Counted from the stretch's first letter, positions 1-9,785 are shown. The stretch: DNA of 64,000 nt from Lachnospiraceae bacterium (GCA_017621075.1 JAGATV010000020.1:1-64000); one strand, 5' to 3'. The notes: generated by a model not told the origin, from the sequence alone. Translations and numbers: made by a program.

Positions 1-155
1 CCGCCTACAGCCTCCTCGTAAGTCTTGCCTGCTGAACGGGGACTTGCCGCGATGGTAGTCACCTCAAACCAGGGGTGATTTTCCAAAAGGGAGATAAATC
101 TCTGTCCTACCATTCCGGTTCCGCCTAAAATACCTACTTTTAACTTTTCGCTCAT
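1..155 (-). CDS. asd: Aspartate-semialdehyde dehydrogenase, N-terminal fragment (gene runs off the left edge)
   Basis: Only the first 51 codons are in the window. The start is ATG at 155-153, and the protein opens [20 protein letters not shown], a Rossmann dinucleotide-binding loop (GGTGMVGQ), followed by [20 protein letters not shown]. This resembles the aspartate-semialdehyde dehydrogenase type with an N-terminal [10 protein letters not shown] segment. The enzyme reduces aspartyl phosphate to aspartate semialdehyde for the Lys, Thr and Met branches. The start codon overlaps the argH stop codon (ATGA), so the two are probably co-transcribed and translationally coupled. The purine-rich 3' end of argH (GAGGAGGAG) is the likely ribosome site. 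The related family argC (N-acetyl-glutamyl-phosphate reductase) is the main alternative and would be settled by the missing C-terminal part. Confidence 0.8.
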   Translation of the reverse strand, partial: MSEKLKVGILGGTGMVGQRFISLLENHPWFEVTTIAASPRSAGKTYEEAVG

Positions 156-1561
156 TTTTTCTCCTCCTCAGGCAGGGTAATACTTTCCTGCGCCAAATAT
201 TCTCTATGCTTCTCAATGACCTTCTTCATGGCCTCCGGCCCGGGTGCTCCCACTGTCAGACGTTTTTCCACACAAGTCTTCAGGAAAACCGCATCATAGA
301 TGTCGGGGCCGAATTTATCACTGATAGCCTGTAATTCCTCCAGGCTCAAAGCATCGATGGATGTGTCTTTTTCAATACAGTAAAGCACCAGTCTGCCGAT
401 GATGCCGTGGGCATCCCGGAAGGGAACGCCTTTGCCCACCAGATAATCAGCTGCGTCCGTGGCGTTGGTAAACCCGTTCATGGCGCTGCGCTCCATGCGG
501 TCCTTACGGAATTTCATGGTGCGGAGCATTCCGGTAAACAGAACCAGGCAATCCTTTACAGTATCCATGGCGTCAAATGCCATCTCCTTATCTTCCTGCA
601 TATCCTTATTATATGCCAAAGGAAGCCCTTTCATGGTAGTGAGTAAGGACATCAGTGCACCGTAGACACGGCCGGTCTTGCCCCTTACCAGTTCTGCGAT
701 GTCAGGGTTCTTTTTCTGGGGCATGATGCTGCTTCCCGTGGAATAGGCATCGTCGATCTCCACAAACTGGTACTCGTTGGAATTCCAGATAATGATCTCT
801 TCCGAAAAACGGCTCAGGTGCATCATAATAGTGGAAAGGGCCGCCAGAAACTCAATGAGATAATCCCTGTCCGCCACGGAATCGATACTGTTCAAGGTAG
901 GACCTTCAAAGCCAAGCAGGGACGCGGTATAATTCCTGTCCAGAGGATAGGTGGTGCCTGCCAGGGCTCCTGCGCCCAGAGGGCAGTAATTCATTCTCCG
1001 GAAGATATCAAAAAGCCTCTGCCTGTCACGCTTGAACATCTCAAAATAAGCGCCATAATGATGAGCCAGGGTAATGGGCTGGGCCTTCTGAAGATGTGTA
1101 AAGCCCGGCATATAGGTTTCCACATTCTGCTCCATGGTATATAGAATGACCTCTAAAAGTTCCTTTAAAAGCTCGTCCGTCAGAAGTACCTGCTGTCTGG
1201 TATAAAGCCGCATGTCCAGTGCCACCTGGTCATTCCGGCTCCTTCCGGTGTGCAGTTTCTTTCCGGCATCTCCGATCCTTTGGATCAGATTTGCCTCCAC
1301 AAAGCTGTGGATATCCTCATATTCGTTACTGATCTTCAGTCTTTCACTGTCCACATCCTCGCGGATGCCGGTCAGACCTTTGACGATCGCATCCTTCTCT
1401 TCCACGGTCAGGATTCCCTGTTTTGCCAGCATGACCACATGGGCAATGCTGCCTTCGATATCCTGATGGAACAGTCTTTTATCAAAATTAATGGACGCAT
1501 TGAAATCATAGACCAACTGATCGGTTGCCTTGGTAAAACGTCCACCCCATAACTGTGCCAT
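152..1561 (-). CDS. argH: Argininosuccinate lyase
   Basis: This enzyme cleaves argininosuccinate to arginine and fumarate, the last step of arginine synthesis. The 469-residue product has the expected family length. It carries the fumarase/aspartase superfamily signature [12 protein letters not shown], which contains the catalytic serine, around residue 280. It also has the upstream substrate motifs HTGRSRNDQ and TPHLQ-type [11 protein letters not shown] chose the ATG at 1561 (MAQLWGGRF), because GGGAG lies about 8 bases upstream and the family normally starts there. An in-frame ATG 18 bases further out lacks a better ribosome site. It is first in a unit with asd, and a strong promoter lies just upstream. 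No other arginine gene is in the window. Confidence 0.97.
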   Translation of the reverse strand: MAQLWGGRFTKATDQLVYDFNASINFDKRLFHQDIEGSIAHVVMLAKQGILTVEEKDAIVKGLTGIREDVDSERLKISNEYEDIHSFVEANLIQRIGDAGKKLHTGRSRNDQVALDMRLYTRQQVLLTDELLKELLEVILYTMEQNVETYMPGFTHLQKAQPITLAHHYGAYFEMFKRDRQRLFDIFRRMNYCPLGAGALAGTTYPLDRNYTASLLGFEGPTLNSIDSVADRDYLIEFLAALSTIMMHLSRFSEEIIIWNSNEYQFVEIDDAYSTGSSIMPQKKNPDIAELVRGKTGRVYGALMSLLTTMKGLPLAYNKDMQEDKEMAFDAMDTVKDCLVLFTGMLRTMKFRKDRMERSAMNGFTNATDAADYLVGKGVPFRDAHGIIGRLVLYCIEKDTSIDALSLEELQAISDKFGPDIYDAVFLKTCVEKRLTVGAPGPEAMKKVIEKHREYLAQESITLPEEEKK

Positions 1562-1599
1562 AACACATCTCCCATCCAAAAAACTTTAAACCAGATTTG

Positions 1600-1628
1600 A
1601 TATTACCATAAACACGTTAGGATTGCAA
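1600..1628 (-). promoter_or_regulatory. Sigma-A type promoter for argH-asd
   Basis: Read on the minus strand there is TTGCAA (1628-1623), a 17-base spacer and TAATAT (1605-1600), with a TGG extension just before the -10. It lies about 40 bases upstream of the argH start. Confidence 0.7.
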
Positions 1629-1710
1629 GATTGACCAATCATTTCAGAACACCTTTTTCCGGGGCCTTCATACAATAAAACAAACGAGATATGTTGGGAA
1701 GGTCATTTTC

Positions 1711-2478
1711 ATGCAGAATCTACTGGAACTAAAAGACATCGGCTATTCCTATCACAGCCTTCACGGTGAGACAAAGGCTATAGACAATATCTCTTTTGGG
1801 GTGAAGGAAGGAGAATTCGTTGCGATAGTAGGTCCCAGCGGCTGTGGCAAATCCACGCTTCTGTCTATCATTGCGGGACTTTTGGAACCCGAAAGCGGCA
1901 CCATTACCGTGAACAATCCCGATGGTTCCCTTCACTATCCCCGGGTAGGATATATGCTGCAGCGCGACCATCTCTTTGAATGGCGCAGTGTCTATAAAAA
2001 TGTGATCCTGGGGCTGGAGATCAACCACACTCTGACCGAAGAACGACTGGAATATGTAAACCGGCTTTTAAAGGATTACGATCTGTACAAATTTAAGGAT
2101 AAACGCCCTAGTGAGCTTTCCGGCGGCATGAAACAGCGGGCCGCACTGATCCGCACTCTGGCTCTGGACCCACAGCTTCTGCTTCTGGATGAGCCGTTCA
2201 GTGCCCTGGATTACCAGACCAGGCTCATGGTATCTGCCGATATCTGCAGTCTGATCCGTGCCACCCAAAAGACCATGATCATCATTACCCACGACCTTGC
2301 GGAGGCCATCAGCCTCTCAGACCGGGTCATCGTTCTGTCCGGCAGACCTGCCCGGGTCAAATGTGAGGTTCCTATAAAACTTACCTTAAAAGACGCTTCT
2401 CCCCTTGCGGCCCGGAACGCACCGGAATTCAATTCTTATTTCAATCAATTATGGGAGGAACTGACCAGTGAAGACTAA
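1711..2478 (+). CDS. ABC transporter ATP-binding protein, nitrate/sulfonate/taurine-like family
   Basis: This is the cytoplasmic ATPase of a small-molecule importer. The 255-residue protein shows Walker A GPSGCGKST (residues 41-49), signature LSGGMKQR (137-144), Walker B LLLLDEPFSALD (157-168) and the switch histidine in ITHDLAEA. The overall pattern, including the short length and the lack of a C-terminal regulatory domain, matches the SsuB/TauB/NrtD group, which also contains thiamine-precursor and riboflavin importers. A ribosome site (GGGAAGG) precedes the ATG. The permease gene overlaps its end by 11 bases, so they form a pair. No substrate-binding protein gene is adjacent, so the substrate cannot be named from this window. 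Confidence 0.93.
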   Translation: MQNLLELKDIGYSYHSLHGETKAIDNISFGVKEGEFVAIVGPSGCGKSTLLSIIAGLLEPESGTITVNNPDGSLHYPRVGYMLQRDHLFEWRSVYKNVILGLEINHTLTEERLEYVNRLLKDYDLYKFKDKRPSELSGGMKQRAALIRTLALDPQLLLLDEPFSALDYQTRLMVSADICSLIRATQKTMIIITHDLAEAISLSDRVIVLSGRPARVKCEVPIKLTLKDASPLAARNAPEFNSYFNQLWEELTSED

Positions 2479-3280
2479 CAAACAATCCCTTACACGGCAG
2501 GAGCAGTTCATGAAAAAGCACAGGCTGCGCCACAGGCAGATTGCCTCCTGCCGCATCCTTATTTTTTTGTTCTTTTTGATTCTATGGGAGGTCAGTGCGG
2601 ATTTAGGCTGGATCGACAGCTTTTTCTTTTCCAGTCCCAGCCGTGTCACCGGCCAGATCGCCGCCCTGCTTTCGGACCGCTCTCTGTTCCTCCATGTCGG
2701 CATCACCCTGTTTGAAACCATATTGAGTTTCCTTTTGGTATTTCTCATCAGTCTGCTGTCCGCCACCCTGCTCTGGTATTCCACGAAACTGTCGGAAGTG
2801 TTGGAACCTTACCTGGTCATCTTAAACAGCCTGCCAAAATCCGCCCTGGCCCCACTGTTCATCGTATGGCTGGGCACCGGTACCACCACCATCATTATGG
2901 CGGGCATCTCCGTGGCGCTCTTTGGTTCCATTATCAGTTTCTACACAGGTTTTAAGCAATGCGATCCTGAAAAGCTCACTCTGATCTATACCCTTGGCGG
3001 TAAAAAGCGGGATGCCTTTTGTAAGGTAGTGCTTCCCGGCTCTGTCCCCATACTGATCAGCACCACCAAGGTAAATATCGGGCTTGCACTGGTGGGAGTC
3101 ATCATCGGGGAATTTCTGGCCGCCCGCAGAGGACTCGGTTATCTGATCATCTATGGCTCTCAGGTGTTCAAACTGGACCTGGTCATCACCAGCATCCTGA
3201 TCCTGTGCCTCATCGCAATGGGATTTTACAAGAGCATCCATGTCGTGGAGCACCACATTAAAAAGCGGATCAAAACCTAA
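2468..3280 (+). CDS. ABC transporter permease, SsuC/TauC-like (BPD_transp_1)
   Basis: This is the membrane subunit partnering the ATPase at 1711-2478. The 270-residue protein has about six hydrophobic segments. It carries the EAA-type cytoplasmic loop that docks on the ATPase (TLGGKKRDAFCKVVLPGSVP, late-middle), and the ending GRGLGYLIIYG is typical of the SsuC/TauC/ThiX group. The start is GTG at 2468, preceded by GGGAGGA at an 8-base spacing. An in-frame ATG at 2510 with AGGAG is a plausible alternative start. The gene overlaps the ATPase gene, suggesting coupling. It is followed by a hairpin shared with the converging chemoreceptor gene. The substrate is unknown because no binding protein is encoded next to it. 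Confidence 0.92.
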   Translation: MKTNKQSLTRQEQFMKKHRLRHRQIASCRILIFLFFLILWEVSADLGWIDSFFFSSPSRVTGQIAALLSDRSLFLHVGITLFETILSFLLVFLISLLSATLLWYSTKLSEVLEPYLVILNSLPKSALAPLFIVWLGTGTTTIIMAGISVALFGSIISFYTGFKQCDPEKLTLIYTLGGKKRDAFCKVVLPGSVPILISTTKVNIGLALVGVIIGEFLAARRGLGYLIIYGSQVFKLDLVITSILILCLIAMGFYKSIHVVEHHIKKRIKT

Positions 3281-3283
3281 AAA

Positions 3284-3315
3284 AAGCCACAGGTCGTCTG
3301 ACGGACCTGCGGCTT
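3284..3315 (-). terminator. Rho-independent terminator between convergent genes
   Basis: The arms AAGCC-A-CAGGTC (3284-3295) and GACCTG-C-GGCTT (3304-3315) pair apart from one mismatch, with an 8-base loop. On the minus strand the hairpin is followed by seven T, so it best terminates the chemoreceptor gene. It may also serve the permease gene from the other side. Confidence 0.75.
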
Positions 3316-3347
3316 ACATAAACTCCGGGATCACACACCGGTATTTC

Positions 3348-5048
3348 TTACATTTTAAATTTGCTCATCTGGGTATTCAGTTCTCTGCTCAGGTTGCTTA
3401 ACACAACCGTCTCATCCTTACAGTCATTGATGGCCGCCGACAAGGTCTGCATACTTGCACTGGTCTCCTGGGTGGATGCGGCATTTTCTTCGGAGATCGC
3501 TGCCAACTGCTCTACCACACCATTGATGATATCCTTCTGATGCTCCAGATTCTCCGTCTGAACGTAGATATTCTGGGAGACTTCGGAAATCGCTCCCACA
3601 CCTTTTCTCAGACTTTCAAAAGAAAGCTGTGTCTTTTCCAGTCTTTCTTTCTGTTCCTTTGCATCCGCCGTTACCTCGGACATCTTTTCCACACTGCTGT
3701 TGGAATTTTCGATCAGCTCCTTGACAACCTTATCGATCTCACCGGCGCTTTCAGAGGAATCGTCAGCCAGTTTCCGGATCTCCTCCGCAACAACAGCAAA
3801 GCCTCTTCCTGCCTCACCTGCTCTTGCTGCCTCAATGGAAGCGTTTAAGGACAGCAGATTGGTCTGCCTTGCAATATCCTGGATCAGCACTACCGCTTCC
3901 TTGATCTTTGCGGCAGAATCATTGGTGGTATTAGTCTTCTCGGAGACAATACCGATATTTTCGGATGTCTTCTGGTTGATCTCCGCCAGTGCCCTAAGCA
4001 TCTCATCCGCCTGATCGGACAACCGGTTCATCTCTTTTACGGTGTCTTCCAAACGTTCTGCATTTTTGGCATTCTCTTCAATGACATTTCCGATATTTCC
4101 TACCTGCACGCCTGCGGAAGTGGTCTCCTCCGCCTGGGAAGTGCTTCCCTGAGCGATCTCTTCCACTGCCATATTGATATTGTTCACATTCTCGGTAATT
4201 CCCGCAAACCTGTTATTGAATGCATCGTTGGTATCAGACAGGTGCATACTCTGTCCGTTCAGTATCCCGATCATCTCCTTTAATTCCTTGTGCAGTGCGG
4301 ATACTGCCCTGCCGATCATTCCCGTCTCGTCTTTTCTTTGATTGATCTTCTCCTGCTCAGGATTGGGCGTAAAGTCTAACTGAGCGGTCTTGTTGATGAT
4401 CTGGGTCAGAGTACCCAACGGCTTCAGCATCCGCACAGATACAAAGATACCAAAAGCCATTACGATCAGCACTGCAAAAACAGATACAAGCACTACTTTT
4501 ATAAAAGTGTTCCGAATAGGTGCAAAGATTTCGGAGGAATCCACCGTCACCACCAGGATAAAATTTTTCTTTGCCGGAATATAGTAGGATGCATATTTTT
4601 CTGTTCCGTTGTACTGGTACTCTTCACATCCGAAAGTCACATCCTTCCCAGCCTGCAATTCTGCCACCAGCCCCTTTACCACAGAATTTTCCACCGGCTG
4701 TCCTACCTTTTCCTGAACAGGATGGTACAACATGGTGCCATCCTTGTCCACCACATAAGCATAGCTGGTCTCACAGCCTTCCACACTGACATCACCCACA
4801 AGAGCATCCAGATACTCATACTGATGCACGAGCTTTTCTCCGCTGGTCCGCTCCTGCGCTTCCAGCAGGGAACCGTATGCCACCGCTTGATCGGAAAGGT
4901 AATTCCATGAAATATCTTTTACATTCTGCTGCATATCCGGAAATGTCAAAAAGGATACCATAGCCACCGCCATAACTACACCGACCGTCATCAGCAACTG
5001 GATCTTAAAACAAATGGAATGCACGATCTGCACTTTGTTTCTGTTCAT
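3348..5048 (-). CDS. Methyl-accepting chemotaxis protein with extracellular Cache-type sensor
   Basis: This is a membrane chemoreceptor that signals to CheA/CheW. The 566-residue protein has a transmembrane helix near residues 13-35, and then an extracellular sensor of about 150 residues with the Cache-like stretch [21 protein letters not shown] second transmembrane helix ([21 protein letters not shown]) follows, then a HAMP linker ([20 protein letters not shown]) and a coiled-coil signalling domain. The hairpin tip, [20 protein letters not shown], is the MCP hallmark. The start is ATG at 5048, preceded by GGGAGG. A longer reading would place the promoter inside the gene. No che genes are nearby, so it is an orphan receptor here, and its ligand is unknown. 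Confidence 0.95.
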   Translation of the reverse strand: MNRNKVQIVHSICFKIQLLMTVGVVMAVAMVSFLTFPDMQQNVKDISWNYLSDQAVAYGSLLEAQERTSGEKLVHQYEYLDALVGDVSVEGCETSYAYVVDKDGTMLYHPVQEKVGQPVENSVVKGLVAELQAGKDVTFGCEEYQYNGTEKYASYYIPAKKNFILVVTVDSSEIFAPIRNTFIKVVLVSVFAVLIVMAFGIFVSVRMLKPLGTLTQIINKTAQLDFTPNPEQEKINQRKDETGMIGRAVSALHKELKEMIGILNGQSMHLSDTNDAFNNRFAGITENVNNINMAVEEIAQGSTSQAEETTSAGVQVGNIGNVIEENAKNAERLEDTVKEMNRLSDQADEMLRALAEINQKTSENIGIVSEKTNTTNDSAAKIKEAVVLIQDIARQTNLLSLNASIEAARAGEAGRGFAVVAEEIRKLADDSSESAGEIDKVVKELIENSNSSVEKMSEVTADAKEQKERLEKTQLSFESLRKGVGAISEVSQNIYVQTENLEHQKDIINGVVEQLAAISEENAASTQETSASMQTLSAAINDCKDETVVLSNLSRELNTQMSKFKM

Positions 5049-5081
5049 CTTTCGTCCCTCCCAGTACCTATATTTATTATA

Positions 5082-5110
5082 ATAATAGCCCAGTCTGACC
5101 TTTCGGTCAA
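5082..5110 (-). promoter_or_regulatory. Sigma-A type promoter for the chemoreceptor gene
   Basis: On the minus strand it reads TTGACC (5110-5105), 17 bases, TATTAT (5087-5082), about 35 bases before the ATG at 5048. The -35 region includes GACC-GAAA-GGTC, a short inverted repeat. Confidence 0.7.
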
Positions 5111-5112
5111 GC

Positions 5113-5160
5113 AAAAAACAGTCCGAAAGGCTTTCTTATCACACTGCCCGGGACTGTTTT
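5113..5160 (-). terminator. Terminator downstream of tRNA-Thr
   Basis: The arms AAAACAGTCC (5115-5124) and GGACTGTTTT (5151-5160) pair perfectly over 10 bases around a 26-base loop. On the minus strand the stem ends in a run of six T, directly after the tRNA gene and before the chemoreceptor promoter. Confidence 0.65.
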
Positions 5161-5164
5161 CCAA

Positions 5165-5237
5165 AGCTGAAAATGGGACTCGAACCCACGACCCCTTCAT
5201 TACGAGTGAAGTGCTCTACCAACTGAGCTATTTCAGC
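5165..5237 (-). tRNA. tRNA-Thr (anticodon CGT)
   Basis: The minus strand starts GCTGAAATAGCTCAGTTGG and ends TTTCAGC, giving a perfect 7-bp acceptor stem. A D-arm (AGCTCAGTTGGTAGAGC) and a T-arm with GGTTCGAGTCC are present. The 5-bp anticodon stem encloses the loop CTCGTAA, so the anticodon is CGT, which reads ACG threonine codons. The CCA end is not encoded. It is a single tRNA, followed by its own terminator. Confidence 0.97.
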
Positions 5238-5305
5238 ATACATTTTAGCTGCAAGCGCAACTAAATGTATTATATATGCTTCCTTCCCATTTTGCAACCC
5301 AAAAT

Positions 5306-6133
5306 TTAGGAAAACGTCTCTTTTGAAAGATGGACATCCAGTTGATCGTAAGGGATCCGGATTCCTGCCTTGTCTAAAGTAAGTTTACAGTTTTCGGTGA
5401 CACGCCACTTTCCTTCCCAATAATCCTCATTGGCGAACCAGCATCTTACACAAAGATTCACACCGGAAGCGGCCAACTCATCCACAAATACCCGCCGTTC
5501 CTTATCCTTCAGCGTCTTGGGATCCTCGTCCAGCATCTTTGTAAGCACTTCCTTGGCCTTCTTCAGATCCGCATCATAAGAGACGCTCACCATCACATCC
5601 ACCCGCCTGGTCTTCGCAGTGGTCACATTGGTGATACTGGTGTTGGCCAGCGTACCGTTTGGCAGGATGACCACTTTGTTGTCCGGGGTGAGCAGCTTCG
5701 TATAAAAAATCTGTATCTCGCTCACTTCACCTTCCTTCCCCGTAGCGCTCTCCACGATATAATCTCCCACCACAAAAGGTTTTAACAGCAGGATCAGCAC
5801 ACCCCCTGCCAGGTTGGAAAGACTCCCCTGCACCGCCAGACCGATGGCCACACCTGCGGAGCCCAAAACAGCAACGATGCTTGCTGCATCCACACCAAAG
5901 GAAGATGCCAGCATAAAGATCAAGATCACATACAGTGCTGCCTTTACAAAGGAATTTACAAACTGGACAACTCCCGTTTCCGCATTGGCACGGGTCATGG
6001 ACTGCCTGATGATCCTGCAGATCAGTTTGATGACCTGTACCCCGATCAAAAAGAAGATCAGTGCCAGTAATATCCTTACTCCCAGATGAAACGCCTTCTC
6101 CGGTAAAGTTTCCAGGATCTGTTCCATATTCAT
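5306..6133 (-). CDS. Small-conductance mechanosensitive channel, MscS family
   Basis: This is a membrane channel that opens under tension to release solutes during osmotic downshock. The 275-residue protein is close to E. coli MscS in length. It has N-terminal membrane helices and the pore-lining Gly/Ala-rich helix GSAGVAIGLAVQGSLSNLAG, which is diagnostic. After FVVGDYI comes the cytoplasmic beta domain with VVILPNGTLANTSITN. The ATG at 6133 overlaps the glgB stop codon (ATGA), so the gene is translationally coupled to the branching enzyme, an unexpected partner that may simply reflect a shared transcript. A second ATG two codons in could also serve as the start. Confidence 0.95.
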   Translation of the reverse strand: MNMEQILETLPEKAFHLGVRILLALIFFLIGVQVIKLICRIIRQSMTRANAETGVVQFVNSFVKAALYVILIFMLASSFGVDAASIVAVLGSAGVAIGLAVQGSLSNLAGGVLILLLKPFVVGDYIVESATGKEGEVSEIQIFYTKLLTPDNKVVILPNGTLANTSITNVTTAKTRRVDVMVSVSYDADLKKAKEVLTKMLDEDPKTLKDKERRVFVDELAASGVNLCVRCWFANEDYWEGKWRVTENCKLTLDKAGIRIPYDQLDVHLSKETFS

Positions 6134-8457
6134 GCTCTCTTTGTCTCCTTCTTACCTGCAGTCTTGGTCTTACCTGCAGCCTTTTTCACCGGGGTATTCT
6201 TTCTGAGCCTCTGCTCGATGACTTTCTCCAGTTCTTCCTCCGTATAAGGGATAAACTGAAGGATACTCAGAGACAAAGGCGCCAGTTTTACGGTAACAGA
6301 CTGCTCCCTTTCATCCCATTTCACATCCTGCGCTTTTTTCACCGTCTTATTGACCACTCCGGTGCCGCCATACTTTACATCATCCGTATTGAAGATTTCC
6401 TTATACTTGCCCTCATAAGGCACCCCTGTGGTGATCTCCTGTGGGATACCCGCAAAGTTTGCCACTACAAGAAGCATGTCCTCCGGCTCCTTAGCCTTTC
6501 TCACATAGCTTAAGTAACACTCATTCCCTGAAATATTGTTGAGCCATTCAAATCCCTCACGCCGGCTGTCCAGCTCATACAGTGCTCTTTGGCTCCTGTA
6601 CAAAGCGTTTAAGTCCTTTACCAGATCGGCAACCCCCTTATGCTCCGGCACCTTGAGAAGGTCCCACTCTACCAGACGGTTTTCATTCCACTCATCAAAC
6701 TCCGCAAGATCCTGCCCCATAAAGAGCAGTTTCTTGCCGGGATGGGTCATCATATACGCATAAGACAGACGCAGATTGGCAAATTTCTGTTCTCTGTCGC
6801 CCGGCATCTTACCCACCAGGGTAGCCTTTCCGTGCACCACCTCGTCATGGGAAAATACCAGTATGAAATTCTCGCTGTAAGCATAGATCATGCTGAAAGT
6901 CAGCTCTCCATGGCGGTAACTTCTAAAATAAGGGTCCGTCTTGATATAATCCAGATAATCGTTCATGAATCCCATATTCCACTTCAGGTCAAATCCCAGC
7001 CCGCCTTCCTCCAGCTTGCCGGTGATGAGCGGGAATGCCGTGCTTTCCTCCGCAATGGACAGCACACCGGGGTCCCTTTTCTTTAAAACGGAGTTGAAAT
7101 GTTTGATCATTTCAATGGCTTCCAGATTCTCATTGCCACCGTACATATTGGCAACCCATTCCCCGTCATTCTTGCCGTAATCCAGATACAGCATGTTGGC
7201 AACCGCATCCATACGGATACCGTCCGCATGATACTTCTCCACCCAGAACAGGCCGTTTGCGATCAGGTAATTGGCTACTTCCGGCCGCCCGTAATTGTAG
7301 ATCAACGTACCCCAGTGAGGATGGAAGCCCTGCCTGGGGTCCCTGTGCTCATAGAGGCAGGTTCCGTCAAAGTTGGAAAGTCCGTAAGTATCCCTGGGGA
7401 AATGTGCAGGCACCCAGTCTAAGATCACACCGATGCCGGCCTTGTGAAGCTCATTCACAAAGTACATGAAGTCCTGCGGCGTGCCATAGCGTGCCGTAGG
7501 AGCATAATATCCGATGACCTGATACCCCCAGGAACCGTCAAAAGGATGTTCCATGACAGGCATCAGCTCCACATGGGTATAACCCATCTCCTTCACATAA
7601 GAGATCACCTTAGGTGCGATCTCCCTGTAGTTGGCATAAATCTCCCCTTCCTTAGGGTTTACAAAGGAGCCCAGGTACATCTCATAGACACTCATGGGCA
7701 CTTCGCCGGTCTGGAATTTTTCACGGTTGGAGATAAATTCCTGATCCGTCCATGCAAAACCGCTTAAGTCCGTGATCACGGAAGCCGTGTCCGGACGCAG
7801 TTGTGCGGCATTTCCGTAGGGATCTGCCTTAAGGTAGGTGAGGCCTCCCTTCAATTTCAACTCGAACTTATAATTATCCCCGCATTTTGCTCCGGGGATG
7901 AAGAGTTCAAAGATGCCGCCGTCAGAAAGCCTTCTCATCTGATGGAGCCTGCCGTCCCAGCGATTGAAGTCGCCCACCACGCTGACTCTCATGGCATTGG
8001 GTGCCCACACTGCAAAATAAGTGCCGTCCTCCCCGTCAAGCTTCATGGGATGAGCCCCCAGCTTCTCATAAATAGTGTAATGGATGCCGTTTTTGAACTT
8101 GTCGATATCCTTCTGATCGATCTGCACCTTGTGGCGGTAAGGATCGCCGGTCACAAAACTCCTGCCGTCCCCATATGAAACCACATAACGATAAAACCCC
8201 ATCTCTTTTACAGGAACCAGTGCCGCAAAATAACCGTCCTCATCGGCCACTTCCATCTCTATTTCCTTGTGTTCCTCAGCATCCTCCGCAAAATCCCACT
8301 GTACGGTCACACTCTCAGCCCCCGGGAAATAAGCCTGCAGAATGGTCTGGCTGCCCAGCTTGTGCGGGCCCAAAAGTTCATGGGGGTTGTCACATTCAGA
8401 ATAGATAATCTCTTCGATCTTGGGCCAGTTCATCCACTTGTACAATTTGTTCGTCAT
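6130..8457 (-). CDS. glgB: 1,4-alpha-glucan branching enzyme
   Basis: This enzyme introduces alpha-1,6 branches into glycogen. The 775-residue protein is long for the family (commonly 630-730). It has two N-terminal beta-sandwich regions (CBM48-like, with HELLGPH and YTIYEKLGAHP), then the GH13 barrel. The catalytic signatures are intact: nucleophile in GIRMDAVANMLYLDY, acid/base in SIAEESTAFP, and the third carboxylate in VFSHDEVVHGK. The extra length is partly a C-terminal Lys/Ala/Thr-rich tail (KNTPVKKAAGKTKTAGKKE). I chose the second ATG (8457), because AAAGGG lies nine bases upstream. An ATG three codons earlier is possible. The 44-base gap from the DUF1015 gene shows no clear promoter, so it may be read from that gene. 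Confidence 0.96.
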   Translation of the reverse strand: MTNKLYKWMNWPKIEEIIYSECDNPHELLGPHKLGSQTILQAYFPGAESVTVQWDFAEDAEEHKEIEMEVADEDGYFAALVPVKEMGFYRYVVSYGDGRSFVTGDPYRHKVQIDQKDIDKFKNGIHYTIYEKLGAHPMKLDGEDGTYFAVWAPNAMRVSVVGDFNRWDGRLHQMRRLSDGGIFELFIPGAKCGDNYKFELKLKGGLTYLKADPYGNAAQLRPDTASVITDLSGFAWTDQEFISNREKFQTGEVPMSVYEMYLGSFVNPKEGEIYANYREIAPKVISYVKEMGYTHVELMPVMEHPFDGSWGYQVIGYYAPTARYGTPQDFMYFVNELHKAGIGVILDWVPAHFPRDTYGLSNFDGTCLYEHRDPRQGFHPHWGTLIYNYGRPEVANYLIANGLFWVEKYHADGIRMDAVANMLYLDYGKNDGEWVANMYGGNENLEAIEMIKHFNSVLKKRDPGVLSIAEESTAFPLITGKLEEGGLGFDLKWNMGFMNDYLDYIKTDPYFRSYRHGELTFSMIYAYSENFILVFSHDEVVHGKATLVGKMPGDREQKFANLRLSYAYMMTHPGKKLLFMGQDLAEFDEWNENRLVEWDLLKVPEHKGVADLVKDLNALYRSQRALYELDSRREGFEWLNNISGNECYLSYVRKAKEPEDMLLVVANFAGIPQEITTGVPYEGKYKEIFNTDDVKYGGTGVVNKTVKKAQDVKWDEREQSVTVKLAPLSLSILQFIPYTEEELEKVIEQRLRKNTPVKKAAGKTKTAGKKETKRA

Positions 8458-8501
8458 CCTAATCATCCCTTTCTTTTTGCTATACCTGCGCTGTATGTAT
8501 C

Positions 8502-9740
8502 TTATCCAAGCTCGTGCAAAAACAGACCGCTCCGAAGCTTGGGTTCAAACCAGGTTGATTTGGGAGGCATCAGTCTGCCCGCATCTGCCACCGCAAACAG
8601 TTCTGCAATGGAGGTAGGATACATGGAAAAGGCCACCGCCATATCTGTCTGTACCCTTCTCTCCAATTCCTTAAGGCCCCGGATGCCCCCCACAAAATCA
8701 ATGTGGCTGTCCGTCTTGGGATCTCCTATCCCAAGGATCGGGGATAACAGATAATCCTGCAGCACGGAAACATCCAGACCCGACACCACATCTTTACTGC
8801 AGATATGCTCCTTTGCACTCAGTGCATACCATTCTCCTGAAAGATACATGCCAAAGGTGCCCTTTTCCCCGGGTGCGTAAGGCTCAGGCCCCGCTTTCTC
8901 CACCAGAAAGCTCTCTGTGATCTTTTGGAGGAATCCCTCCTTGGAAAGTCCGTTCAGATCCTTTACCACACGGTTATAATCCAGGATATGAAGCTCCTCA
9001 TCCGGGAACAGCACCGACAGAAAATAATTGTACTCCTCCGTACCGTCATAGTCCGGATGCTCTTTTCTGCGCTTCAGCCCCACCTTGACCGCCGAGGCAC
9101 AGCGATGATGGCCGTCTGCAATATAAACTGCCGGGATTGCCGAAAAGGCTTCTCCGATAGCCGTTACTGTTTCTGCATCAAAGATCACCCACACCCGGTG
9201 GCCGATTCCGTCCTCGGAAATAAAATCATAAACAGGTTCCTCTTTCTTTACCTGATTGGTAATTTCCCGTAAAACGGCATTGGAACGATATGCCAGGAAA
9301 ATGGGGCCGGTCTGCATATTACACACATCCACATGTCGAATACGGTCCTGCTCCTTGTCCTCTCTGGTATTTTCATGCTTCTTGATCACATTATTCAGAT
9401 AATCGTCAATGGAGGCACAGGCTACAATGCCGGTCTGCTTCCTGCCGTCCATGGTCTGCTCATACAGATAATAACAAGGCGTCTCATCCTGCAGGAATCT
9501 TCCCTCAGCAATCTGTTCCTTCAGCATCTGACGGGCTTTCTCATATACCTCGGGAGCATAAGTATCTACCTCAGGCCCAAACTGGGTCTCTGCCCTGTCG
9601 ATCGCCAGAAAAGAATAAGGATTCTTCTTTACGACCTCACAAGCCTCCTGTCTGTTGTATACATCATAAGGCAGCGCCGCGATTTTTTCTTCCAGTCCTT
9701 TCTTGGGACGATATGCCTGAAACGGTCTGATCTGTGCCAT
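8502..9740 (-). CDS. DUF1015 family protein
   Basis: This is a 412-residue protein with the hallmarks of DUF1015: the N-terminal RPFQAYRPKKG and ALPYDVYNRQEACEVVKKNP, NPYSFLAIDRAE, and the conserved central IADGHHRCASAVKVG. It is predicted to be soluble, with no membrane segment. Its biochemical function is not established to my knowledge. The DGHHR motif recalls the ParB/SerK nucleotide-binding fold, but that link is inference. The gene is next to serA-serC in the same orientation, apart from a small divergent gene, and has its own promoter, so a role around phosphoserine metabolism is possible. The ribosome site AAAGGA lies about 10 bases upstream of the ATG. Confidence 0.88.
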   Translation of the reverse strand: MAQIRPFQAYRPKKGLEEKIAALPYDVYNRQEACEVVKKNPYSFLAIDRAETQFGPEVDTYAPEVYEKARQMLKEQIAEGRFLQDETPCYYLYEQTMDGRKQTGIVACASIDDYLNNVIKKHENTREDKEQDRIRHVDVCNMQTGPIFLAYRSNAVLREITNQVKKEEPVYDFISEDGIGHRVWVIFDAETVTAIGEAFSAIPAVYIADGHHRCASAVKVGLKRRKEHPDYDGTEEYNYFLSVLFPDEELHILDYNRVVKDLNGLSKEGFLQKITESFLVEKAGPEPYAPGEKGTFGMYLSGEWYALSAKEHICSKDVVSGLDVSVLQDYLLSPILGIGDPKTDSHIDFVGGIRGLKELERRVQTDMAVAFSMYPTSIAELFAVADAGRLMPPKSTWFEPKLRSGLFLHELG

Positions 9741-9785
9741 AGTATCGTTTCCTTTCTCCTTCGTTTTATAACTTTGTTTATAGAT

